This document shows positions 36,036 to 47,840 of a stretch of 64,000 nt of DNA, in pieces. Source of the stretch: Solicoccozyma terricola (Eukaryota > Basidiomycota > Tremellomycetes > Filobasidiales > Piskurozymaceae). The notes under the pieces were generated by a model. That model was given only the letters and a program-made list of their open reading frames with translations. It was not told the origin of the DNA and made no database searches. The stretch covers positions 351,862 to 415,861 of the forward strand of contig BCLD01000015.1 in NCBI GenBank assembly GCA_001600875.1, written 5' to 3'. The first letter of the stretch is position 1; each line of letters opens with the position of its first letter. The position numbers were made by a program, and so were the translations under genes.

Positions 36036-39000
36036 TCATCTCCTCGCTTTCTTCGGAGAGCTCCCCTCGGCAGCGGCCTGCTCCACCATCGCAGGGTCCA
36101 CCGGCTCGCCGTTCACTCCGATCTCGCCATCCTCCTCACTGTCCGACCCATCGCCACCCATACTCCCCGAATCAGGCACCGCGTCTCCGACATCTCCATC
36201 GCCTTCCCGTGGATTCAGCTCCGTCTCGTCTAGGGCAAAGTCATCCGATGTGCTCGAGTCACTATCCATCACGTTCGGGTTGAGCCACCGTGACAGTCGC
36301 GAGGACGCGCTCTCCCGGTGCTGCCGAGGACTCTTGATGACCTCCGCCGGCGACTCCTGATGAGTATCCAGCTGACTGAGCGGTGTTGATCCGCCACGGA
36401 AATTGAAGAAGTTGTTGACATTAGCCGCTCCAGGCGCAGACCGAGTACGTAGTCTGGAAAAACTCGAACCCAAACTTGAGTATCCATTGGCAGATCTTCG
36501 CGGAAAATTCACCGAGCTCTCCGGTGCTGCTGCAGCAACGGGGGGTTCTGGGTCGCTGGGCGAGTCGGCAGGGGTAGGAGCGTCCAGCAGGTCCTTGGCG
36601 AAATTCAACCTCTGTCTGACTACGGAGTCCGCCGAATCATCCGCCTGGGTGGCCGCTAATAGTCCGATCCGCCTGCGTCTAATTGAACTAGGAGACGGCC
36701 TCGTATCCTGAGATAACGCAGACGGAGACGCGTTCTTCCCGGAGCTAGTGGCACCACTCGTAGGACGTTTGTGATTTTTCGCTCGGGAGGCAAACCCTCT
36801 TTCCACGTCTGATTCAAGAGGAATGTGGAGCTGTGGTCGTGGGAGACCGTGCGACGATGCCGAGGCGGTGGCGCCATCGTTGGACGTCCGATTGTTATGC
36901 ATTGCTTGGCGGACCTCGTATCGACCACGTAAGACAGCGCGCTAAACGCAGGAAGAGGGTATCAGACGCCATTCGGAGACTGCAATTCGCTAGTCTTGCT
37001 CACCTCAATTTTCAGGCGATTATCGATCATGTGCAGCTGTCATGAAAATAGAAATCAGTGCATGCCGCTTCTCGATCAAAAGCCCTTCCCACCTTCGGCC
37101 ATGTTACCAGCTCCCCAACACGCATCATCCTTTCCAGCTCGGGTCGATCAGGGTCAGTAAGCAGGCGGAACCAGTCCTGGTCGCAAAAGGTCAGTCATCC
37201 AGGAGCTGAAGCAACATGGAAACTTTGCTCACCCAGAGTCTGGTCCTCGGCCATATCGTCACACTGCCCTCAAACTTCTGCAGGAAAACAGAACTCCAGT
37301 CCTGACCCAGCATGGTAGGCAAGAGCTCAAGATCTCGGATGACCTTGAAGTTTTTGGTCAACTCAAGCTTGAGGTACTGCTCGGCAGCTGAAAGGAGAAA
37401 TCCACCCCGCCACCCTGTAGAAGAGATCTTGGGGTGTCAGAGCGCGTACTTCAAGAAAAACACACTTCGCGGACGGGTTACTTACCCTTGCGATGAGCCA
37501 CTGGCCTACCTACCGCACCTCGAGGCGCGAAGAAGAAGACTGTTTTGCGAGTTGAGACTGTCAGACCCGCTTTATCGGCCAGCCATCACAGGATGAGGGC
37601 TTACGGTGCACATGAGGATTGACTGCGAGCCGAAGAAACAGTTATCAGCATCGAGAGGATTTCCACCGCAATGTTTCCACTTACCCTGCGATACGATCGA
37701 GTGGTTCACATTGAACAGCAAATGTAGGCTTTGCAGGGGGATATCAACCCTCAAGCTTCCATCCTTGAACTTGCTACCCCAATTCATTGGCCGGACTGAG
37801 CCGTCCTTCATCTTTTGCATGAGTACAACGCTGTTCAGAATTCCTGGAACAGCCGCTGATGCGACTGTGATGCGATTGATCGTCAGAGGAGACCGGATAT
37901 GCAAAAGATGTCTTCAACTGACTGATGGCCGACCATATGACACAGTCCGGTGCGGTAAGGTAATTTAGAAGCTTGGTAGGTCTATAGGGGATTGTCGTAT
38001 CACCCTCCTGTCCGACACTCAGCACCACTGAAGTAATTCATTCTAGACTTACGAATGTCGATCATGGGGGATGACAGATATGTTGAGAGCCCTACCAGTC
38101 CTCTCGTAAGCTTCCCTGAATGTCAATGAACCTCTCGTCCAGAATGTGGACTGTAGCACATGGCAGCAGTAATGTTGAATGTCGACAGGTAGCAGTAGCC
38201 TGTTCAGTGTTAGCGCTCACCTTGCGGGCCCATAGCACTGTATCGAACCGAGCGCCCGTCTTGATGAACCTCTTCATCCAAATCCTAAGGGGAAAAGTAG
38301 GTTAGCCCCTGCTTATACGCACTTAGGATCAGGAAATACTCACGTGATGTCCTCCTCGCAAGCGGTGAGATGGTCCGCCAACTCGGGCGTCATCAACTCT
38401 GTCAGCTCTTCGTCTGTTCTAGTGCAGGTCAGTGCAGCGACAAGGCCTCCTGCACTCGTCCCGGTGATAACTCTTGGTAGTAGATCTGCATCCAAGAAAG
38501 CTTTGACGACACCGAAGTGATAATAGCCAAAGGATGCCCCGCCTGACAAGCAGAGTGCACTGGACCCGTAGTTCTTATTGATAGCACGGTAAAAGCGCTT
38601 CTTCTCTTCGAGGGAAATGGTATCATTTTCCCTGACATAGTCAAGTGATGTTTTGATCTCGTCCACATAGGCTGAGGATCGCGTATTATGGGTCAGCATC
38701 GCATGTCCACGTCCAAGGGGACTATGCGTAAAACCTTACACTCTATGAGTCGTTTCGTGCCATAAAATGTCTGAATGGGAAGTCAGATTAACAAAAAGAT
38801 ATTATTGTAGTTTTGATGAGATCATCCCACCTCGCTGTAGATCCTTGTGCCTTCTGTTCCAGCGAAATTACTCCTCAAGCAAATCTCGAGTACACCCATT
38901 AGACCCCGGACATCTGCCTTGCCTCGAAGGTCCACGAGGTTGCGGCGAACCTGATCAGGATGCAGGATGTTTCAGCCAGTTCGCCGCTCAAGCGTTCTTG

Positions 39001-40030
39001 ACCTGACATACCTTTCTGACCAGTGGATAATCAAAATTCGGATCTTCGTCGGTCTGTTGCAGCGGAAAGAGCCGTCAGTCAGAAAAAATGAGATGGGCCG
39101 AGACGTGACACTTGCCTCCTTCCACTCGTCGAACCCAAGATAGCTATCCATCTCTAATGCCGCGGCCTTCCACTCTTCCCAGCTCTTGGCTGCCCGCAGC
39201 TTGCGCCTCAAGGTGCGTTTGTGGCCTCTCCCTAGAACTTTTGGACAGCGATGGCTTCAGGCTCAGCTTCAAGTCGGTCTCGATACGGTTCCCGATGCAC
39301 CCACATGCAACCAGCCATTCCCATCCGTTGACTATTTGGCGAGTGAGAACGTACAGACCAAATTCGCAGAAGATGACGAGGAAGATGAGACCCTGCAGGC
39401 AGATTCAAAGGGAAGTTAAAGCTGGATTCCACCGGTCCTCTCTCACGTCAGCGCTCACTAGCAGTGGCCACCGAGCGAGATGGAATGACCATCCTTGCCG
39501 TAATGCTATCGGTTTCCGTCTGTGTTATAATAATTTTAGATGCGGGCTGTCAGATGGTTGTCCATGATATCATAACACCCAGCTCGTACCTAGAAACTCT
39601 TTGATGAATTGGTGCGAAGTCACTCAAAGCCTGGACCTTTTCCACTTGCGTTGCAGTCCTTCCACTTCGAGTCGATATAGCCGGCGACAATCCTCCATTT
39701 CTCTTGGCCGAGTCGTCCTGTGCATTACTGCCAAAGAAGCCGCTACTTCGTCTCGAAGCTGACGCCAATTTGATGTTGCTGCCAGCTTTGGGCGAGCGAG
39801 GCGACAGAGGAGTGCTCTCCCCCGTTTCTTGAGTCAGTTCGCTGAGGCCAAGCGCCTCTGCGAACGCCGCGATGTGTCTGTGTATGGTGTGTGCATGATC
39901 AGTGTAAACTAGCAGCAAACAAAGACCCAAGAACATACTCTTCATTGACAAAGTCTTCCGCCTGCAATTCTGCCGCTCTGGTGTTCGAATTGTCGCGGCC
40001 GACAGCTTGCGGTATGGATGGGGGAGGCAT
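36036..40030 (-). CDS. Patatin-domain triacylglycerol lipase/acyltransferase (Tgl3/4/5 type)
   Basis: Probably hydrolyses triacylglycerol in lipid droplets. The start MPPPSIPQAVGRDNSNTRAA is followed by an acidic, Ser-rich region and FAPIHQRVSRRKPIALRQGW, then a membrane segment (RWPLL-GLIFLVIFCEFGLYVLT) and the DUF3336/TAG-lipase region (LRRKLRAAKSWEEWKAAALE, YLGFDEWKE). The patatin domain has SSALCLSGGASFGYYHFGVV (oxyanion GG), the nucleophile elbow GTSAGG (GxSxG) and PLPGILNSVVLMQKMKDGS-type sequence toward the catalytic Asp region near 37800-37600. A long disordered tail (36036-36930) contains ASSHGLPRPQLHIPLESDVE and ends PKKARR. This tail is longer than in yeast homologues. About a dozen introns are required, and the 5' part was checked: frames join across 40000-39330. 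The same strand next to ERG11 places a neutral-lipid gene beside a sterol gene. Confidence 0.88.
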
Positions 40031-40656
40031 GCTGGATTCTCGTAAGACCTTAGTGCATTGCCGTCGGTGAACAAGATCGAGTAGACAACAAGATCAAGCC
40101 CACCACCCACCACAGTCGTTGAACTGGGTCTGACGTACTTGTCCCGAGACGGGCACGTGATATATTCGCCACCGACCTTCGTCATCTCGCCACTGACTGT
40201 AGGTAGTGAGTGTATCAGCTCCTGTGCTTTCGACCTTGAGCCTGCTAGTCGCAAGGTCTTCCTTTCTCATGACCCCCCGTCGAGTGGTAGAGTAACAGTT
40301 GATGGGGTACATATACTGTAGATAGAGGTAAAGAGCGGTTTTATCTCGCTCCTCCCAATACATTCCTCTCATCACTCAAACCTACCCTCTGTCCCCCCAT
40401 CGTCCCTCTCACTTTTCCTCTTCCCCGATCAACCCACTTCCTCTTCATTTCCCTGATCAAGCCAATCCATCAACCTTCCCCGATCAACCCACTTCCTCTT
40501 CATTTCCCTAATAAACCCAGTCTATCTACCTTCTCCCCCATACCAAGTCACAGTCTCACTCTCCTCAGACTTTTAAACTTCCCGTTGCCACACTTGGCTC
40601 AAACGCTCGCGAGTCCCCCCCCCCCCCTCCTAACATCTCAGCTACAGTAATCACCT
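40031..40656. other. Divergent promoter region with a 55-nt tandem duplication
   Basis: Between the lipase gene (-) and the small membrane-protein gene (+). The sequence from 40370 is strongly C/T-rich. A 34-nt unit (starting TTCCCCGATCAACCCACTTC) occurs at 40421 and again at 40476, a direct repeat with period 55. No coding frame is convincing. Confidence 0.6.
40421..40509 (+). repeat. Direct repeat, period 55 nt
   Basis: Two copies of a 34-nt identical block at 40421-40454 and 40476-40509; the spacers between copies diverge. It lies about 150-235 nt upstream of the ATG at 40657. Confidence 0.75.
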
Positions 40657-41917
40657 ATGGCAGAACCCGGTTATCTAGAGTCTCGGCAACGGCTACTAAC
40701 TAATATATTCGACAGAATCTGCCTTGCATTCGTATGGGTCAGCATCGGGTGCGAGCTCTTAGTGATTATAGCGGAGATTGTCATTGTAACCGTCAAGGTG
40801 GTTGAACAAATGATGATGCGAGCTGATGTATGAATCCTGCTGCACTCAGATTTCCAGTAACATAACCCACTATCACTCCATTATGGGTCCAGGAAATGCA
40901 CGTGGGTAACTCCATGCAGGTCTTGAAGTTACTTTCTCCTAATTCGGCGTCATTAGCTTCTCGCGGATATGAAATTGACGGATCGGCGATTTCGTGCGGA
41001 TTTGTTGGTGAGCGTTGCCTTCTTACCTCTTCTTTGACATTTTTATATCCTCCCTCTTCCAAAGCAAACACCAATTACCCCAAGGTGAGTGACCTATCCA
41101 TTCCCACCAGTGACAAGACACTGATGTGATCTCCTGCTGCAGCATGTTGGCAGTATCTATTTCTCTGCGGTCAACCAAGTGAGCTGTGGGACGGCGAGTG
41201 GTACATAGTAATGCGCTTTCTGATCTGATTGCTCTCGTGTCTCACTACAGGTGTCAATCAGTGAGCCACTCCCCGTCAGAAGGGTAGTCGTGCCGACGCT
41301 GACAACATTATGTCGCAGTTATATGGTGTGTTTTGACCATAGCAGCAGATTGTGTAAGAGGGCAGAGTAAAAGCTTCTTGGATGTCCACCCACCAAACTT
41401 ACCTCCGAATGACTAGGTTTTCCTTTATGCCACCAAGAACAACTATGGTAACGCAACCCTCTGGGCATTCTATTTGAAGGGTCTCGCAGAAGGGGAAGAC
41501 AATCACAGGGAGAAGAACCCCATACCACCCTATTTCATCATTGCAAATGGTGGGCTGATACATGGTAGACAGCTCTGTGTGGACCGCCGCCTGATTTTTC
41601 GTGACTGTCACCACAGGTTTCCTCAAGCTCTACGTTGTCGCGATCTTTGGGGCTCAGACTTTCACTGGTGTGGGTCGAGGTTCTCATGATCCAATTGGCA
41701 CCCTTGAGGGACCAGATGGAAATCAGTACTGCCTGATGTCCGGCTTCATTCTTTTAGGATCGATTTTACCTGGCATTATTGCCCAAGTGGTGAGTCGACT
41801 ATACCGCGCTCGTTCCTGGCGGTTTGCATGCCATTTTGCCAACGCAGCCTTTGTCCCTCCAGTTCGTGCGGCACAGGGTAAATATGGCCACGTACTGGGT
41901 ATAAAAGCAGTGATTTG
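40657..41917 (+). CDS. Small multi-pass membrane protein built from micro-exons (3' end uncertain)
   Basis: Unknown family. I infer exons 40657-40797, 40850-40901, 40957-41007, 41065-41084, 41143-41178, 41251-41260, 41319-41353 and 41417 onward; the phases join without a stop. The protein starts MAEPGYLESRQRLLTNIFDR with a first helix ICLAFVWVSIGCELLVIIAE, then SISSNITHYHSIMG-type loop sequence, a second helix spanning three exons (VSIIIWCVLTIAADCVFLYA), a loop (TKNNYGNATLWAFYLKG), a third (LKLYVVAIFGAQTF) and a fourth (MSGFILLGSILPGIIAQV). The exon from 41417 ends either near 41480 or at about 41548, both in phase with an exon that begins after the CACAG near 41615. The C-terminus after 41790 is unclear; a TGA at 41915-41917 ends the simplest read-through, but splicing is possible. 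No charged catalytic motif is visible. Confidence 0.5.
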
Positions 41918-42192
41918 AGCCAGACAGTGTACCCGTGTGATTGACAGCAGGAGGGATGTAACATAGTCCCTGCGAGTTTAAAAACATGTCCCGATCCTGA
42001 ACAATCGCGAGTAACAATCCGCGCGTGGCAACCTGAAACACGGCGTGAAGCTTCGAACTCAAGTCCATCCACAGTCTTGTCAGACCACATCCGACGTCTC
42101 ATCATCACGTCCAACGTTCACAGCATCAGTCCAAGGTCCCCCCCACCCATCTCTGCTGTCCGCCGTCGCAAATCCCCTGTCATCTACTCATC

Positions 42193-44663
42193 ATGCAAGC
42201 ACATCACAGTCCTCCCGCTACCCCTACCAGACTTCACTCTCCCCTCGACAGCTCCCCTTCCTCTACCGCAGACGACCTTCAATCCAACTCGACACCAGAT
42301 GCGCAGTACGAGCCTCCGACCACACCCAAACGCGACTCTCCCCCAGTCCTTCAGAGAAGGATCTCCACCCCTCAATCCCCTCTGGGTCGTCTCATCGCAG
42401 CTGGATCAGACACTTTCGAAAAAGAGCAGTATGATGTCAGGAATGCAACACCGGAGAAGTTGAAATGCGACCAATCGGAACAGGGGTGGTCGGCTTTGGA
42501 CACGAGCTTGTTGGGTATCGCTCATTCAACAGATTTGCCGTTACTAGGAAACCTCGGCGGAGCAAAGGTCGAAGAACCACACAACGGACGCGATGACGTT
42601 GGGCCTTCCGCGACCATCTCGAACGATACTTTCATGACCGGCGCAGGGAGCGCAGTGATGATCGCCGGCGAAGGTATCCCTGCGTGAGTCACAATGATGT
42701 CTCCACGTCTCCACTCAACTTCCCTAACCGATGACAAGAATACAAATCCCATTCTGCAGCTCCCTTTACTCCCCTCCAAAGCGATCCACCAGTCTTCTCC
42801 GCACCAATCCCACTCCATCCTTTCTGGAACACCGTCAATCCGTCGAATCTACAGGGCATTCCTCCTTTGCCGATTCGGAAACGTCTCCCTTGCGTCCTTT
42901 GCTGTCCGATCTTCCCGCTCTCCTTCAGAACAATAGCTCCTACCACAATCCCACTCTTGTGAACACCATGCAGGACCTCCAACCGCACGAGAGAAAAGTT
43001 CTCAATAGACGCACGCAGAAGGTCCAGCAGATGCTCGGCGAGGCTTTGTCCGAGAGGGAGGTCGGTAAGCAAATCGTCGATGTGGCGAGAACATCGCAAG
43101 GTCAGGACGACATCAGCCGCACGGAGGATCCCAGCGATGGCGAAGACTCGGAAGTCACTAGAGGTCCCGCAGACGAATGTGCCCTTCCCCACGCTCGACC
43201 ACGGCGAAAATCAGAGGCGGCGAGCACACGGAGCTTGAAAACTTCTAGCGTACGACTTAGCGATGGACTTCCGTTCAACCTGAGCAAGTTGCTGAGACAT
43301 GACCCTATGCCGGAGCAAGATTTACGCATACTCATACATGTACAAGAGGAGTCAGTCATACACAGTAGCCGTTCATCGCCGAACCGTCTGAAGGCTTCAC
43401 CAACAGCTTACAGGAACTCGTATCCTGCTGCTGTGACGAGGAATTCGTACCCAGTTGCAAACTCTCCGATAACTCCGCTATCGACTGTCAGTCCTACCAG
43501 AGATTGGTCCGCAAGGCGCCATTCTTCCGGTTTCTCATTCCAAGATGAGGACGACTTCGACGAAGATGCCGCCGAGAAGGCGGTGAGAAGAAGGCAGCTA
43601 GCAAAGGTGAGCAGTATAACAGTTGATTGCGATTCAAAGGTGCTCACAGTTACTGGATACTAGCTTCATCGCCTGCTCGGAGCCTGTGTTCCTCCCGAGC
43701 TGCTGTTTTCTGCCCGCGATCCTCTCCAATTTCGTCCAACCTTTACTCCGGCTCTTCTTCGAGAGCTTACGCTGCAGCGAGCGCAACAGGTCGAGCAGCG
43801 TCTACCAACTCGCACCTGGACCAAGCGTTTGAAGGAAACGCTGACGTTCGATAGAGAGGAGAAGATGGTAGATGTGATTCCGATCGCGAGAGGCAGCTTC
43901 CTAGAGATCGAAATGCCGCTGGATCCCATGGCTAAGCAGCAGGCTCTACGAAAGGCCAAGAAGATGAAATACGTGAGTTCGATTGGCCTGCTCGGATGAC
44001 AAGCAGCGCACTAATATTTTTCAACAGCTGTTCGGGGAGAACCCACCACTGTCAACCTACCTTAACCCGTCTTCTGAGGTCTTGACTCAAGCCGAGGACA
44101 TTCCTATCGGAAGAACAAGAACTGCGAATCGCCACTCGATCTCCGACTCTGGGTCGTTATCTCGCGAATACGGATCGAAGGTGGCTATGCACACCTACAG
44201 CCAGGCATTATCATCCTTGCAATACCTTGCGAGCAACGATCCAAGCTCGCTGAGCAAAGTCATACACGACCTTGGAGATGACGGCACGGTGGCTAGTCAG
44301 CAGGATATGACGACTCGGCTTTCCTACCAACCTACTGGCCTTGACGCTCCTGCGGTGACAGAAGAGCAGTCCAACGACTCACCTACTAACATGTCACCGA
44401 TCACCCCCGAGTTCAACAAGACCACATTCAAGGTTCTGCGCAAACGTGCTGGCAAGCTGTCGTGGCTGCTGGGAAATCCCATCGCTGCCACGATCGGATC
44501 GCAACAAGACCCTACTTGGAGTAGTGCAGCGCTGGATGGTTTGCTCGGCGATATACAGGCATCCGCTGAGGTTGATGCAAGGGACGGCTTGATAGACAGG
44601 GAGGCCCTCGAGGCAATCAGGTCACAGGTAGTCGACGTCAAGAAGGGCGTGAGGATGGAATGA
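42193..44663 (+). CDS. Unrecognised 760-residue protein with a duplicated RxxxLxxLxG motif
   Basis: Exons 42193-42683, 42760-43606, 43664-43972 and 44028-44663 total 2283 nt, giving 760 residues. It begins MQAHHSPPATPTRLHSPLDS and is mostly disordered to about residue 430, with one ordered stretch (LQPHERKVLNRRTQKVQQML). Two related segments follow: AVRRRQLAKLHRLLGACVPP with ELLF, and LRKAKKMKYLFGENPPLSTY. Each has a basic cluster, a K-L/M-x-x-L-x-G core and a Pro-Pro, and each core falls exactly at an exon junction. The C-terminus contains TTFKVLRKRAGKLSWLLGNP, a third weaker copy (KRAGKLSWLLG), and ends VVDVKKGVRME. I do not recognise the family. Three copies of a basic-hydrophobic motif in a disordered protein suggest short binding modules. 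Confidence 0.7.
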
Positions 44664-44751
44664 CAGGGTTGTTGAGAAAGGAATAATAAAAATGGTCATC
44701 AAGGTCACCTTACAACAGAAAGAGGTCCGAATACGGGGAACAGGGGTGTCG

Positions 44752-45584
44752 TTACCGGGCTGCGAGGCTACCCAACCGCGCCAAGGTGTCCTCCGAGACC
44801 TCTGCTTCTTCGATCGTGTCCGCTTGTGCAACCTGTCACCGTTGTTGTATGACATCACAATCAGCTGGTCTGATCTTCTCAAAATATCAATCATGATGCA
44901 CTCACGGTTCTCAGCACTGCTTTCTTCGAAGATTCTTGCAGCTCTCCCGCGATTATTAGTTCGTCCAAGATCTGTTTGCAACCGTGGACAATCAGCCGCG
45001 AGCCTCAAGGTTTCGGCAGATGAAAGAGGTGTACACTGACGGCATATGCCTTCTGGAAGTTGAAGATGAGGTCGAGCTCGCACACCTGTAGTAGAATTAT
45101 TTAACACGTCGTAAGCGAGAGCGTACTTAACCCCATACAACCAGCGATACTCACATTGCCAAAATACCGATCCAGCACTTCTACGTAACGGTGGACGATC
45201 TCGAGGGCGATAAGCTCGTTGTCCGAGTTGGAGATGGAACAGATGAAGAAGAGAGACGCATAACGCCTGTAGACGATCTTGGTGTCTAAGTGGAGAACGG
45301 CATGTCAGCCCGCGATAAACCCCCAAAAACTGCCCCTGCGCCTACGCTGCAACTCACCTTTGTACTCGAGGAAGTTACACATCCTCGTGCGCCTTGCAAG
45401 GACCAGCTGGGTGACATCCTTGACGATCTTGGCCTTGGCTTTAGGCGGGAGAGTCTGGAACCACTTAGCGAGACGGACCTTGCCTGTGAAGCAGCGAGAT
45501 GCAGGTTAGGACATTACTGGATGGAGAGCACCGAGCGGAGAAGGACTGACCTTGCCTGGAGACAAGCATGACATAGTTCATCAT
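44752..45584 (-). CDS. APS1: AP-1 clathrin adaptor complex, sigma-1 subunit
   Basis: Small subunit of the AP-1 complex, which packs cargo into clathrin vesicles at the trans-Golgi and endosomes. It begins [20 protein letters not shown], the AP sigma signature, and continues [60 protein letters not shown] and [20 protein letters not shown], followed by [20 protein letters not shown]. The [13 protein letters not shown] and [13 protein letters not shown] variants fit sigma-1 rather than sigma-2 or sigma-3. The end is [17 protein letters not shown], with TAA at 44752-44754; that tail is an acidic extension after the usual end. The exon junction falls within RQ-GKVR (CAAG|GCAAG). The frame has about six exons. 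It is convergent with the 760-residue gene, 88 nt away. Confidence 0.95.
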
Positions 45585-45828
45585 ATTGGCTGCGATGATA
45601 CCCTTGACAAGGCGATGTGGGGTCACTACTATCCCGCTGTTGACTGGTCGTCGCTGTCTCTGTCTCGCCCAACCGTTGTCCCTTATCAATTGAATTGTCG
45701 ATGGAGTGTGACGTGTCATCGTCCTCGACCGAAAGTTCAAAGTACCCCTAGCAGCTGCAGCTCCCTCTCCAGCCATCCTCCATTCATCCCCTCAGCTGTG
45801 CAGTGCTACGTCCGTCGTCTGGGATGGA

Positions 45829-47463
45829 ATGCATCGAGGTGGTCTTCTCGCAACATTCCTCGTCGGACCCCGCCACGCCCCGTCGCAGGGCGCAGGACCA
45901 TATGGCGAACAAGCAGCGCATGTCGCAAAATGGGCAACAGCTAGGCGCAGGGTGCATTCGCTGGCTACCCGCACGCTCGAGAGTGGTACTCAAGAAGAGG
46001 CTGGAAGGCTGCTCCAGAGACCTATGTGGAGGACACAGCCGGAGCTTGAACAAAGATATCAACAATCAGCTCAACCAAGCAAATTGCCAGCGGAATGGTT
46101 ACCCGTGGTTGCATCTCGAACAACGCCGCCAACTTCCGCAAACCCGAGGATGGCCAAGACGGAGGAAGATGAGACGCAAGAATTGGACCCCGTGCCAAGT
46201 AAAAGTCAATCAGTTGAGCGCAAGCTGCGTGCTCGACACGATCTGTCGTCAATGACAAGCGGTGAGCGCCGCTCCGTTGTTGAACGCACTCGCGATGGTG
46301 ACTGACCCGCCATCACTGCTCTTACAGCAGATTACAAGTCTCTGGAGACAATACCAATCACATCTCTCTCGTCCCTTTTCTCTAAATCCCGACATCCCAC
46401 CACCTCAGCCGACGCCGTATTTCACAAAACATCTTCCCCGCGTCACGTTCTACCAAAGCCGCTACAAAACCTGCTCCGAAACCGTCACTTTCGTCAACTC
46501 GTCTTCACGGTCCTTCGTGATCCTCACTTGCGCTCAAACGAACATCTCGTCCGTGAAGTCGGTCGAAGGCTGGCTTTAGTACCGAAGGACGGCGCTACCT
46601 CCTCTACGGGAGCTGCTCGTCTCGCTCTGAGAATGGGGTATATCAAAGGTCATCGGAGAGGTCCTACCTGGGAGGAGCTACATCAACTAGAGGTCGTGCG
46701 CCATGGTCGGCTACCGAGTGAAAATAGAGTGTGGAAGGCGATGACGCTGGATGCGAGTAGCAAGCCGATCCTACCGAAGCTTCCAAAAGTCAGCTCCAAA
46801 ATTGCAAGATGCAATTCATCCTCCTGGACGGAGGAACGATGGACAATCTATTACAACACTCTACTGGATCGATATCTGACGCGAGCAGGCAGTCGGACCA
46901 CATCACGATTTCGAACCTCACACCCTCCAGACACTGACCTACCAGCGCGTAGTGGCCACGACCCACCACGTCCGCCTAAACGATCTCCCCTCCCAGTCCC
47001 ACCTCCGTCTCTCGACCTTCGACCTCTTTCTCGCCTAGTCCGACTTATCGAAAAGCTTCGCGACACTCGCGGCTTCCAACCCAATGGCGTAACAGCTGCA
47101 ATATTGCTCAAGTGCTGGATACGATGTCTATCGGTCGAACCGATAGTGCAGGACCATCATGGATTATGGTCTGGCGGGAGAGATCTGTGGGAACTCTTCA
47201 AAAGGACAGAGATGGTGGTTCATAGTATGGATGGACAATCTTCACACAGGCTTCCCGCAATCACAGAGCACAACATCACACTGCGAGCACCATTCTTGGG
47301 TCCCGCCACCATCGTCGACTATTGTACGCATATTCGACCGATCGGACGCATGTTCATCAAGGCGTTTAGGGGGAAGGCAAGACACGATCTTACCAAGAAG
47401 GTTATACACTGGATGAGGGCGTTTCGAGATAGGGAGCCACATCCTAGGGAAGGACAGCAGTAA
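45829..47463 (+). CDS. Putative mitochondrial PPR-like protein
   Basis: Two exons, 45829-46261 and 46328-47463 (1569 nt, 522 residues), join as MTS-ADYKSLETIPITSLSS through a GTGAGC donor and TTACAG acceptor. The N-terminus (MHRGGLLATFLVG, then RRRVHSLATR) is Arg/Ala/Ser-rich without acidic residues, as in mitochondrial targeting peptides. Helical, basic segments follow: NLLRNRHFRQLVFTVLRDPH, ARLALRMGYIKGHRRGPTWE, ELHQLEVVRHGRLPSENRVW. In the C-terminal half, RDTRGFQPNGVTAAILLKCW resembles a pentatricopeptide (PPR) repeat, with preceding SRLVRLIEKL as its first helix. No catalytic motif is seen. A role in mitochondrial RNA processing or translation, as for PPR proteins, is inferred. The first in-frame ATG was used; a still earlier 5' exon cannot be excluded. 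Confidence 0.6.
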
Positions 47464-47840
47464 CAGGAGTAATCCTTTAGAGGGCAGCAGTGCGAAATGA
47501 ATCTATGCCAGCATCACATCATCAAAGACCAGTGGAAACCCATGATTCAGCCGAATTCCCTAGGTTCCTCCTATCCACTTCATCTAACCCGCTCCCGAGC
47601 ATCAAACATTGTAGGCTGTTCTATGGTCCGCTCGATACATCCTCCCTCCGGTGAACCGTGGGCCACCAACGCAAAGACTGGCTCGGATAACGTGGTCAGC
47701 TGGAACTCATCGATAGCAAAAATGTACGAACCTGAGATTCGCTGCAACAGCGCCACCAAGCAGCATCCATGGTGCTGGTCTGCGAGTTGCACGGTTACAC
47801 GGTCATCTATCTGCTGTTGTCCATATCCACTACGCGTTAC
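47464..47840. other. Convergent intergenic region, nothing recognised
   Basis: Between the PPR-like gene (+) and the tetraspan gene (-), so both 3' UTRs are here. A 120-codon plus frame (47497-47859) overlaps the end of the opposite gene and shows no domain. Confidence 0.5.

Noticed and set aside
42077..42463. 128-codon plus-strand frame before and within the 760-residue gene
   Set aside because: Overlaps the well-supported first exon in another frame; its 5' part might belong to the upstream membrane-protein gene, but no splice pattern proves it.
46851..47111. Antisense frame (86 codons, Arg/Gly-rich) in the PPR-like gene
   Set aside because: Shadow of the sense coding exon; composition is that of reverse-complemented Pro/Arg-rich coding sequence.
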